From an uncultured Actinomycetes bacterium (GTDB lineage: Bacteria > Actinomycetota > Actinomycetes > S36-B12), in assembly GCA_913061025.1 (NCBI GenBank), contig CAJXUJ010000016.1, forward strand, positions 1-15,341: 15,341 bases of DNA, read 5' to 3'. A program made the position numbers and the translations under genes. Shown one piece after another: positions 7,321 to 13,727 of this stretch. Under the pieces are notes generated by a model that was given only the letters and a program-made list of their open reading frames with translations, was not told the DNA's origin and did no database searches. Each line of letters starts with the position of its first letter. The stretch's first letter is position 1.

Positions 7321-7959
7321 ATGCGCACTCTCGTGATCGATCATCCGCTGGTCTCCCACAAAATGAGCCGCTTGCGGCGCGAGGAAACGTCGTCGGCCAC
7401 ATTCCGGCTCCTGGCCGAGGAACTGGTCACGCTGCTGGCCTACGAAGCCACTCGGTCATTGACCGTCCACCCGGAGCAGATCCAAACCCCGGTCGCGCCA
7501 ACTACGGGATACGAACTCGGAGAGCCGAAGCCCCTCGTCGTGCCGATCCTGCGGGCTGGCCTCGGCATGCTGAACGGAATGGTCAAGTTGATGCCCACCG
7601 CAGAGGTCGGCTTCCTCGGACTCGTGCGCGACGACGCCACACTTACCGCTTCGATTTATGCGGATCGGCTTCCCCCGGACATGCACGACCGTCAGGTTTT
7701 CGTGCTCGATCCGATGCTCGCGACGGGTGGCACGTTGGTGTCGGCTATCGACATCCTGCTCGAGCGCGGCGCCAAGGACGTCACCGCGATCTGCCTGCTC
7801 GCCGCACCCGAGGGCCTCGCGCACATGGAGGACACGTACGGAGCGACCGACGCCGACGTCACGGTCGTCACCGCAGGGCTCGACGAGAAGCTCAACGAAA
7901 AGGGCTACATCGTGCCCGGACTCGGTGATGCGGGCGACCGCCTCTACGGCGTCGTCTAA
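7321..7959 (+). CDS. upp: Uracil phosphoribosyltransferase
   Basis: Pyrimidine salvage: converts uracil and PRPP to UMP and pyrophosphate. The 212-residue protein has standard family length. It shows SHKMSRLRREETSSATFR near the N-terminus, VPILRAGLGM, the PRPP-binding VLDPMLATGGT (128-138) and the C-terminal uracil-binding stretch LNEKGYIVPGLGDAGDR. The ATG at 7321 gives the family N-terminus (MRTLVIDHPLVSHK). The frame is open upstream to 7138, but that extension lies inside the divergent gene and has no family match. The stop TAA lies within the outer arm of the large palindrome that follows. Confidence 0.97.
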   Translation: MRTLVIDHPLVSHKMSRLRREETSSATFRLLAEELVTLLAYEATRSLTVHPEQIQTPVAPTTGYELGEPKPLVVPILRAGLGMLNGMVKLMPTAEVGFLGLVRDDATLTASIYADRLPPDMHDRQVFVLDPMLATGGTLVSAIDILLERGAKDVTAICLLAAPEGLAHMEDTYGATDADVTVVTAGLDEKLNEKGYIVPGLGDAGDRLYGVV

Positions 7960-8133
7960 CCCCACCACTTCCCCTTTTTCCCACACTCCGGGGAATTGAC
8001 GCACTTCTTCCCAGGATGACTGCGGCATGCGGTTTTATTCCCAGGTGGGAATAAAACCGGTGAATCCAGTCAACCTGGGTAATTGACGGACAATTCCCCG
8101 GAGTGTGGGAAAAAGGGGCGGCGGGGTTAGACG
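7953..8133. repeat. Large co-axial palindrome between convergent upp and pntB
   Basis: This fills the 167-bp gap and reaches into both stop codons. Three nested stems share one axis (8044.5). Stem A is 7971-7998 with 8091-8118, 28/28 complementary. Stem B is 8010-8022 with 8067-8079, 12/13. Stem C is 8030-8043 with 8046-8059, 14/14, around a GG centre. The two internal unpaired islands are equal on both sides (11 and 7 nt), so register is never lost. Further out, CGTCTAACCCC (7953-7963) matches GGGGTTAGACG (8123-8133), shifted by 3 nt; each copy contains a TAA stop. TTCCCAGG occurs at 8008 and 8038, and AATTGACG at 7994 and 8081. It could be a bidirectional terminator or transcript 3'-end stabiliser, a cruciform protein-binding site, or a small mobile palindrome. 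No U-tract follows stem C or stem A, so it is not a textbook intrinsic terminator. Structure certain; role unknown. Confidence 0.95.
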
Positions 8134-9518
8134 GTCTTGAGCGCTGAGACCACCTTGGTGAGCGAGTCCTTCGCGTCACCAAACAGCAGAGTGGTCTTCG
8201 GATCGAACAAGATCTCGTTCTCGATACCCGCGAAGCCCGGGCGCATCGACCGCTTCAAGAACACGATCTGCTGGGCCTGGTCCACATCGAGGATCGGCAT
8301 CCCGTAGATCGGTGCGCTCTGATCGGTTCGCGCAGCCGGGTTCACGACGTCGTTCGCGCCCACCACGAGCACCACGTCGGTCGCCGAGAACTCCGGATTG
8401 ATCTCGTCCATCTCCTTGAGTTGCTCGTAGGGCACGTTGGCCTCGGCGAGAAGCACGTTCATGTGGCCAGGCATGCGGCCGGCCACCGGGTGAATCGCGT
8501 AGTCCACCTCGATGCCCTTCTCGGTCAGCAGATCGGCCAGTTCGCGCAGCGTGCTTTGAGCCTGCGCCACCGCGAGGCCATAGCCGGGAACCAGGATCAC
8601 CTTGTTGGCGAAGCCGAGCATGATCGCGACATCGTTCGCCGAACCCGAACGCACCGGACGATCCGTACCGCCTGCTCCGCCACCGCCCGCGGTGGTTCCG
8701 GAGAACGCACCGAACAGGGTCGAGGTCAGCGGGCGACCCATCGCCTTGGCCATCAGGTTCGTCAGCAGGGTGCCGGAGGCACCGACCAGCGTTCCCGCGA
8801 TGAGCAGCAGGACGTTGCCGAGCACGTAGCCCGAGGCCGCGACGGCCAAACCGGTCATCGCGTTCAGCAGGGAGATGACGATCGGAACGTCAGCGCCACC
8901 CACTGGCAGCACGAAGAGCACGCCGAACAGCAGGCCGAGTCCGAGGAGAGACCACAGCAGCCACTGCTGCGGATCCACGACCATCCAGACGCCAGCAACA
9001 ACCGTCGCGAGCGCGACCAGGATGGTGATCCACTTACCGAGCGGGATTACCACCGGACGCGTGGTCATCAGTTCCTGCAACTTCAGATACGTGACAACGG
9101 ATCCAGAGAACGCCACCGAACCGATGATCACTGTCGCCACGGTGAAGATGAGGAACAGCAGGTCTTCGGAGCCGACGACCAAGTATTCGACGACGGCGAT
9201 CAACCCTGCAGCGCCGCCTCCGACGCCGTTAAACAGCGCCACGAGCTGCGGCATTGCGGTCATCTTCACGCGTCGCGCTGCAATCAAACCGATGAGCGAA
9301 CCGATCACCAGGACGATGAGGATGAGAGCAAGGTTCATCAACTCGATGCCGCTGAAGAACAAGACAACGGTGGCCAGCGTTGCGCCGACTGCTCCGATGA
9401 GCACGCCCGTGCGAGCCGTACGCGGGGACGACATCGACTTCAGCGCGAGGATGAACAGGACCGCCGCAACCAGGTAGCTCAGTTGGACCCAGGTGGGGTC
9501 GACGTGTGTCTCGGTCAT
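8127..9518 (-). CDS. pntB: NAD(P) transhydrogenase subunit beta
   Basis: Membrane and NADP(H)-binding subunit of proton-translocating transhydrogenase, which reduces NADP+ with NADH using the proton gradient. The 463 residues are normal for the family. About nine hydrophobic segments lie between residues 10 and 260, with MPQLVALFNGVGGGAAG (89-105) in the proton-channel region. Where E. coli PntB has a channel histidine (His91), this protein appears to have Asn97, a variant I recall in many non-enteric enzymes. Domain III starts after a Gly-rich linker and shows VPGYGLAVAQAQ (310-321), AIHPVAGRMPGHMNVLLAEA, VLVVGANDVVNPAAR and LLFGDAK. The ATG overlaps the pntAB stop as ATGA. The TAA stop lies inside the outer arm of the intergenic palindrome. 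Confidence 0.97.
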   Translation of the reverse strand: MTETHVDPTWVQLSYLVAAVLFILALKSMSSPRTARTGVLIGAVGATLATVVLFFSGIELMNLALILIVLVIGSLIGLIAARRVKMTAMPQLVALFNGVGGGAAGLIAVVEYLVVGSEDLLFLIFTVATVIIGSVAFSGSVVTYLKLQELMTTRPVVIPLGKWITILVALATVVAGVWMVVDPQQWLLWSLLGLGLLFGVLFVLPVGGADVPIVISLLNAMTGLAVAASGYVLGNVLLLIAGTLVGASGTLLTNLMAKAMGRPLTSTLFGAFSGTTAGGGGAGGTDRPVRSGSANDVAIMLGFANKVILVPGYGLAVAQAQSTLRELADLLTEKGIEVDYAIHPVAGRMPGHMNVLLAEANVPYEQLKEMDEINPEFSATDVVLVVGANDVVNPAARTDQSAPIYGMPILDVDQAQQIVFLKRSMRPGFAGIENEILFDPKTTLLFGDAKDSLTKVVSALKTV

Positions 9519-9829
9519 GCCGCACCGCCTTCCTTAGCGGGGGCGGCAGGCTTCTTGGCTTTGAACATCTCCAGCATGCGGTCGGTGACTACGAAGCCAC
9601 CCACCAGGTTGATCGCGCCCAGGAGGACGGCGGCTAGTGAGATCCACAACTCCAGGGAGCCGGGCTCAGACTCACCGGCGACGATCACGGCACCCATCAC
9701 CACCACACCGTGGATGGCGTTCGCGCCGGACATCAGCGGTGTGTGGAGAACAGTCGAGACCTTGGAGACGACCTCGAATCCAACAAAGACGCTCAGGATG
9801 AAGATCGTCAGCAGTGCGATGCCGTCCAT
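9515..9829 (-). CDS. pntAB: NAD(P) transhydrogenase subunit alpha part 2 (membrane)
   Basis: A 104-residue membrane subunit equivalent to the C-terminal part of E. coli PntA. It has three hydrophobic segments (about 4-22, 37-51 and 60-80) and the hallmark STVLHTPLMSGANAIHG between the first two, followed by a Lys/Ala-rich tail. I chose the ATG at 9829 because an AGGGAGGTG Shine-Dalgarno lies just before it, inside the end of pntAA. A longer frame to 9901 exists but lies within pntAA. The gap after the pntAA stop is 2 nt, and the pntB start overlaps the stop. The separate gene shows the three-subunit organisation known from Rhodospirillum rubrum. Confidence 0.95.
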   Translation of the reverse strand: MDGIALLTIFILSVFVGFEVVSKVSTVLHTPLMSGANAIHGVVVMGAVIVAGESEPGSLELWISLAAVLLGAINLVGGFVVTDRMLEMFKAKKPAAPAKEGGAA

Positions 9830-9831
9830 GC

Positions 9832-10971
9832 TCACGCACCTCCCTGCAGCGCCTGCTGCGCCGCTTCGTTTCGGACTTCCCCCTCGTGTACAACAGCGCA
9901 ACCGTCGAGGATCTCGTCTTCGAGATCGACGACGAACTCACCGTCTTTCACCAACAGACCGGCGAGTGCCGCGATGTTCATCGCGTACAGCTGGGACGCA
10001 TGCACCGGCATCTCGCTTGCCACATCCTTCGCACCCCAGATCGTGACCTCACCGAGCATGACTTCCTCGCCGGCGACGGAGCCCTCGACGTTGCCGCCGG
10101 TTTCGCTGGCAAGGTCGACCACGACCGAACCCGGCTTCATGGTCTCGACCATCTCGCGGGTCACCAGCAGCGGAGCCTGGCGACCGGGAACCGCGGCAGT
10201 GGTGATGACGACGTCGGATTCGGAGATGTAGGGGGTCAGCAGTTCGCGTTGGCGTGCCGCTCGATCCTCGGTCATCTCGCGTGCGTAGCCACCTGACCCC
10301 TCGAGTGCCTCGAGTTCGAGGGTGATGAACGTGGCGCCCATCGACTTCACCTCATCGGCGCTCGCCGGGCGGACGTCGTAGGCGGAGACCTTCGCTCCGA
10401 TGCGCTTGGCGGTCGCTATGGCCTGCAAACCCGCGACGCCGGCGCCGAGCACGAGCACCTTGGCCGGCTGAATGGTCCCGGCCGCCGTCATGAACAGCGG
10501 GAAGAAGGAGGGAAGCCGATCGGCGCCAACGAGGGCTGCACGGTAGCCCGCGACCAATGCCTGAGATGTGAGAGCGTCCATCGACTGCGCGCGCGAGATT
10601 CGCGGTAGCAGATCGAAGGACAAGCCGGTTGCGCCGGCATCGCGCAAGGCCTTGATCGTCTCGGTGTCCTGGGCAGGCGAGAGGAACGAGATCGACACGC
10701 CGCCCTTGCGCAGCCTGGATGCCCGTCCGTAATCCAACGGTCGGACGCTGGCAACCACATCAGCGCCCGCGATCTCCTCGGTGAGTGCAGCCTCGTCGAA
10801 AACGCTGGCGCCGGCTTCGCGGTAGGCGTCGTCGTTGGCGAAAGCCTCGCGACCGGCACCCGACTGCACGGCTACGTCGAAGCCGAGTTGGGTGAACTTG
10901 CGCACGACGGACGGCATCATGGCGACGCGCTTCTCCCCCGCACGCGTCTCAGCAGGAATAACGATCTTCAC
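9832..10971 (-). CDS. pntAA: NAD(P) transhydrogenase subunit alpha part 1 (NAD-binding)
   Basis: The soluble NAD(H)-binding subunit (domain I), 379 residues, related to alanine dehydrogenase. Visible motifs are PAETRAGEKRVAM at the N-terminus, PRISRAQSMDALTSQ (123-137, the catalytic loop around Gln129), the Rossmann GAGVAG (176-181) with AYDVRP after it, the mobile-loop GSGGYAREM with Tyr229, and VVDLASETGGNVE. The start is GTG at 10971 with GAGCGAGG about 7 nt before it. It heads the pntAA-pntAB-pntB operon, which runs toward upp. The 150-bp divergent region upstream (10972-11120) has no obvious strong promoter. Confidence 0.96.
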   Translation of the reverse strand: MKIVIPAETRAGEKRVAMMPSVVRKFTQLGFDVAVQSGAGREAFANDDAYREAGASVFDEAALTEEIAGADVVASVRPLDYGRASRLRKGGVSISFLSPAQDTETIKALRDAGATGLSFDLLPRISRAQSMDALTSQALVAGYRAALVGADRLPSFFPLFMTAAGTIQPAKVLVLGAGVAGLQAIATAKRIGAKVSAYDVRPASADEVKSMGATFITLELEALEGSGGYAREMTEDRAARQRELLTPYISESDVVITTAAVPGRQAPLLVTREMVETMKPGSVVVDLASETGGNVEGSVAGEEVMLGEVTIWGAKDVASEMPVHASQLYAMNIAALAGLLVKDGEFVVDLEDEILDGCAVVHEGEVRNEAAQQALQGGA

Positions 10972-11108
10972 TCAGGGGCCTCGCTCTCGAGTACTCGGTG
11001 AGCAACACGCGTGGCAACGCGGCGCTCAGCACCGGGCCGAGCCTAGCGGGAAAGCCCCACATATCCGGCACGACAACCGAAAGTCACCAATCGTTTGCCT
11101 TGGACAGT

Positions 11109-11121
11109 TAGCCTGGCTACG
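11109..11121 (+). promoter_or_regulatory. Possible -10 element for a leaderless small ORF
   Basis: TAGCCT (11109-11114) has the TAnnnT form, with its last T 7 nt before the GTG at 11121 and 10 nt before the ATG at 11124. No Shine-Dalgarno is present. The pattern parallels upp. No good -35 is visible, so the call is weak. Confidence 0.28.
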
Positions 11122-11123
11122 TG

Positions 11124-11273
11124 ATGCTCTCCATGTTCGTCCTGTGGTTCGTCGTATTTATCGGAGTCTTCTTGCGCAAAGGATGGGTTATCCCTCTCAC
11201 GCTGGTCACGCTGGTGTGGACCCTCCTTCTGCTGCGCCTGCACATGACCGACCCGATTCCGCTGAACTTCTGA
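11124..11273 (+). CDS. Hypothetical 49-residue membrane microprotein
   Basis: A short open frame beginning MLSMFVLWFVVFIGVFLRKG, followed by a second hydrophobic stretch (WVIPLTLVTLVWTLLLLRL) and the tail HMTDPIPLNF. It thus has two possible membrane helices joined by RKG. A GTG immediately before the ATG (11121) is an equally good start if the message is leaderless. It sits 17 nt before the DsbB-like gene on the same strand, so the two are probably co-transcribed. I recognise no family. Support comes from position, hydrophobic pattern and coherent codon use; no homology could be tested. Confidence 0.6.
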   Translation: MLSMFVLWFVVFIGVFLRKGWVIPLTLVTLVWTLLLLRLHMTDPIPLNF

Positions 11274-11290
11274 CGGGGGCCGACACAACT

Positions 11291-12007
11291 ATGAGCAACT
11301 CGACTCGATTCGACGAGACCTTCACCGGTGCGAACGCGGTCCGGATTTCGCGACTTATCAATGTGCTGGCTCTGTTCGCGCTGCTGGGAGTTCTGGCCGG
11401 ATCTCTGCACCTGCAGTTCGGTGTCGGTGAGCAGCCGTGCCCGCTGTGCCTTGTCCAGCGCTCGGGCATGATCGGCCTCGCGGTCGGGCCCATCATGAAC
11501 CTGCTCTGGGGAATTCGAGCCTCGCACTACGCCCTGAGCATCCTGGCGGCGGTTGTGGGAGCGGCCGGCAGTGTTCGCCAGATCCTTCTGCATATCGAAC
11601 CCGGTGACCCGGGCTACGGACCGGCGATCCTCGGGCTCCACCTCTACACCTGGGCTCTCATCACCTTCGTCATCGCCATCGTCGGGTGTGCAGTGATGCT
11701 GCTGTGGGACGCACCCTTCAAAGAGAACGATCAAGGTATTCGTCACGCCCAGTCCTGGTTCCGCGTTGTGGCACTCACGGCGATCTTCTGGGTCTTCGCG
11801 AACCTCATCATTATCGGCGTGAGCGTCATTCCCGAGTGCGGATTGGGTATGTGCCCGGACGACCCGCCGAACATCCAGGGGGTGGGTGACTTCAACGGGT
11901 GGCTAGCGATCCTGTTCGTGGGAATCCTGGCTCTCGCATTCGCGCTCGCCGTCGTGGTCAATCAGCGCAAGGCAGACTCACCAGGAAGAGCCGACTCCGA
12001 TCGCTAG
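11291..12007 (+). CDS. DsbB-like disulfide bond formation protein
   Basis: A 238-residue polytopic membrane protein of the DsbB/BdbC type, which reoxidises an extracytoplasmic thiol oxidase and passes electrons to quinone. After the first membrane helix (about 22-42) comes the redox motif Cys50-Pro-Leu-Cys53 in PCPLCLVQR, the DsbB signature. Further helices lie near 60-75, 80-95, 115-138, 158-178 and 205-224, with YGPAILGLHLYTWA before the fourth. A second cysteine pair, Cys183 and Cys188 (PECGLGMCPDD), sits in a loop before the last helix, later than the Cys104/Cys130 pair of E. coli DsbB. The ATG at 11291 gives a sensible N-terminus; the in-frame extension back to 10835 lies across pntAA and is rejected. 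No DsbA-like partner is in the window. Its TAG stop shares a CTAG with the convergent ParA stop. Confidence 0.85.
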   Translation: MSNSTRFDETFTGANAVRISRLINVLALFALLGVLAGSLHLQFGVGEQPCPLCLVQRSGMIGLAVGPIMNLLWGIRASHYALSILAAVVGAAGSVRQILLHIEPGDPGYGPAILGLHLYTWALITFVIAIVGCAVMLLWDAPFKENDQGIRHAQSWFRVVALTAIFWVFANLIIIGVSVIPECGLGMCPDDPPNIQGVGDFNGWLAILFVGILALAFALAVVVNQRKADSPGRADSDR

Positions 12008-12777
12008 CGCGCGAGCTTGAGCAGCTTCGTCAGGTAGGCCTCGTAGATCTCGGCCACCTCTCGGCCCCCCGCGGTCTTCACCAGCTGCACCGGCTGCCCG
12101 TAGCCCTCCGCCTGCTGCACGGCAATCCGATCGGGCATCAGCGGCTTCATGATCGCCGAACGGCCATAGATCTCGACGAGTTCGTGCTCGCGGTACTGGT
12201 GCTCCTCGGCAACGGAGCGAACGCGGTTGACGACTATCCCCGCGAGCTCGAGATCGGGGTTGTAGTTCTTGCGGACTTCATCGATCTCGGCCATTGCGCG
12301 CTCGACACCCTGCGCTCCGAAGTAAGAAGGCGTGGTGACCACGAGCGCGAGGTCCGATGCAGCAAGCGCCTCGCGGGTGAGCGCCCCGAGCGACGGCGGA
12401 CAGTCAATAAGAACGAGGTCGTATCCGTCGAGGTGGGACAGTGCCTTCGCCAATTTCGGACGCCAGGGTCCCCCGGTCCAGGCATCGAAGCGAATGGTGT
12501 TCGCGTGTCCGGGCAGGACGTCCACTTCACCCGGGGCGACTTCCCAGTCGCACGCGGTGAGGGCACCCTCCACACTTTCGCGGGTCGGGTGTCCGAGGAC
12601 ATCGGCAACCGTGGTCCGCGGTTTGTGGGATTTCAACAACGACGTCGCATTCCCCTGAGGATCCAGGTCAACCACGAGGGTGGCCAGACCACGCACCGTT
12701 GCCGCCCCCGCCAGACCCAGCACGACGGACGTCTTGCCGACGCCACCTTTCAGACTCACCACACTCACCACTGCCAT
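12004..12777 (-). CDS. Orphan ParA-family ATPase
   Basis: A 257-residue deviant-Walker ATPase. It shows KGGVGKT (10-16, signature Lys10), VVDLDPQGNAT (35-45, Walker A-prime) and LVLIDCPPSLG with Asp124 (Walker B). The C-terminal part has PLMPDRIAVQQAEGYGQPV and a Leu-rich helix. ParA proteins form ATP-dependent dimers or DNA-bound gradients that place chromosomes, plasmids or other cargo. No ParB, parS cluster or replication gene is nearby, so this is more likely an orphan ParA of the Soj/PldP type than the chromosomal parAB copy. The ATG at 12777 starts the P-loop strand directly, as usual for short ParAs; the frame upstream to 12990 has no family match and lies over the divergent gene. Family certain, cargo unknown. 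Confidence 0.9.
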   Translation of the reverse strand: MAVVSVVSLKGGVGKTSVVLGLAGAATVRGLATLVVDLDPQGNATSLLKSHKPRTTVADVLGHPTRESVEGALTACDWEVAPGEVDVLPGHANTIRFDAWTGGPWRPKLAKALSHLDGYDLVLIDCPPSLGALTREALAASDLALVVTTPSYFGAQGVERAMAEIDEVRKNYNPDLELAGIVVNRVRSVAEEHQYREHELVEIYGRSAIMKPLMPDRIAVQQAEGYGQPVQLVKTAGGREVAEIYEAYLTKLLKLAR

Positions 12778-12897
12778 GCCCGACAGTCTGTCCCGGCCTG
12801 CGGACGGGCACAACCGGTTTGCCCGCCCGCCCCGGTCCCTGGTTATCGTGGGCGGCGATTCACGGGGGCGTCGTCGTTGTCCTGAGTCGCCGTTTGC

Positions 12898-12904
12898 GAG
12901 GGGA
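12898..12904 (+). promoter_or_regulatory. Shine-Dalgarno GAGGGGA before a GTG start
   Basis: GAGGGGA lies 6 nt before the GTG at 12911. It fixes the start of the secreted eight-cysteine protein at the beginning of its signal peptide. Confidence 0.65.
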
Positions 12905-12910
12905 ATAAGC

Positions 12911-13714
12911 GTGAAGGCCATCTCCACTGTGCTCGCCGGAGTGATGATCGCAAGCCTGACGGCCGTGGCCGTCCCACCAGCAGCAGCCATCGAGGCCGCC
13001 CAGCCGGTCCAGGATGCGTGCTACGACTACCGCGCCACCGGTGCGAGCGACCAGGCCGCCACCGCGGTGCCCGTTCCCTGCGAAGGTCCGCACACCGCCC
13101 AGACGTTCTACGTGCGCACTCTCTCCGACGGCTTCGGAGTGCCGGCGCAGGCCAGTGCCAAGAAGCGCCTGCAGGTTGCGAAGGCCTGCACGACCGATGC
13201 GATGAATTCCTACCTCGCGTTGACCAACACCGCGATCCCCTCGCGCTTCCAGATCGTCACGGTGTTCCCGACGGCGGCTCAGTGGAATGCCGGCGAGCGC
13301 TGGATGCGCTGCGACGTGGTCCTGCGTGGAGGAAAGAAGTACACCCGCTACAGCGGCACCGCCCAGCAACTCGTCGCCAGCAATCCTCGCGAGCAATTCA
13401 ACTTCTGCACACCATCGGTTCCAGGTCAACGCACCAAGTCCGCGTACCCCTGCACCAAGCCGAAGAAGAACTGGATCATGGTGGCCGAGCGAGACCTCGG
13501 CTCGATCAAGAAGAACTTCCCGGGAACGCGTAGCGTCGAGCGCAAGGCAAAGAAAATCTGTCAGCGCATCGGCAACAAGTACACCGAGCGCAAGAAGTTC
13601 TTCCCGTGGTGGGCGATCTGGCCGGTGAGCAAGGGGTGGAAGGAAGGCGACCGCACGGCGCAGTGCTTCGTCCCCTACGAGGAGTACCTCAAGACCACGC
13701 AGCCTCAGGCGTAG
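12911..13714 (+). CDS. Secreted septum-formation-like protein, duplicated four-Cys module
   Basis: A 267-residue exported protein. The signal peptide (1-26) ends VAVPPAAA before the mature part. The opening ACYDYRATG and VPCEGPHTAQTFYV resemble the actinobacterial septum-formation (Septum_form, PF13845) domain, which has Cys and Pro-His at this place. There are eight cysteines: 37, 57, 93, 134 and 166, 181, 217, 252. The two sets of four have similar spacing, including exactly 36 residues between the second and third, suggesting a tandem duplication. The second half has lost the Pro-His and is rich in Lys, Arg and Trp (FFPWWAIWPVSKGW). The GTG at 12911 has a good Shine-Dalgarno and starts the signal peptide; the open frame back to 12680 is rejected because it crosses the divergent parA start. 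Function unknown; a cell-surface role is likely. Confidence 0.75.
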   Translation: MKAISTVLAGVMIASLTAVAVPPAAAIEAAQPVQDACYDYRATGASDQAATAVPVPCEGPHTAQTFYVRTLSDGFGVPAQASAKKRLQVAKACTTDAMNSYLALTNTAIPSRFQIVTVFPTAAQWNAGERWMRCDVVLRGGKKYTRYSGTAQQLVASNPREQFNFCTPSVPGQRTKSAYPCTKPKKNWIMVAERDLGSIKKNFPGTRSVERKAKKICQRIGNKYTERKKFFPWWAIWPVSKGWKEGDRTAQCFVPYEEYLKTTQPQA

Positions 13715-13727
13715 AGAACGCCACACG

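Noticed and set aside
7971..8118. CRISPR or simple intrinsic terminator
   Set aside because: There is no spaced direct-repeat array, and no U-tract follows a GC-rich hairpin on either strand.
7892..8182. 96-codon minus-strand frame spanning the palindrome
   Set aside because: No family pattern, composition dictated by the inverted repeats, and it overlaps both flanking genes out of frame.
8421..10046. 541-codon open frame on the plus strand
   Set aside because: Antisense to pntB, pntAB and the end of pntAA. The translation is rich in His, Arg and Gln with no family pattern, typical of high-GC shadow frames.
10835..11290. 152-codon in-frame extension of the DsbB-like gene
   Set aside because: It runs over pntAA and the small ORF; the DsbB-type N-terminus begins at 11291.
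12680..12910. 77-codon in-frame extension of the secreted protein
   Set aside because: It crosses the divergent parA start; the GTG at 12911 has a Shine-Dalgarno and begins a signal peptide.
12778..12990. 71-codon in-frame extension of ParA
   Set aside because: Not ParA-like and antisense to the secreted protein gene; the ATG at 12777 begins the P-loop strand.
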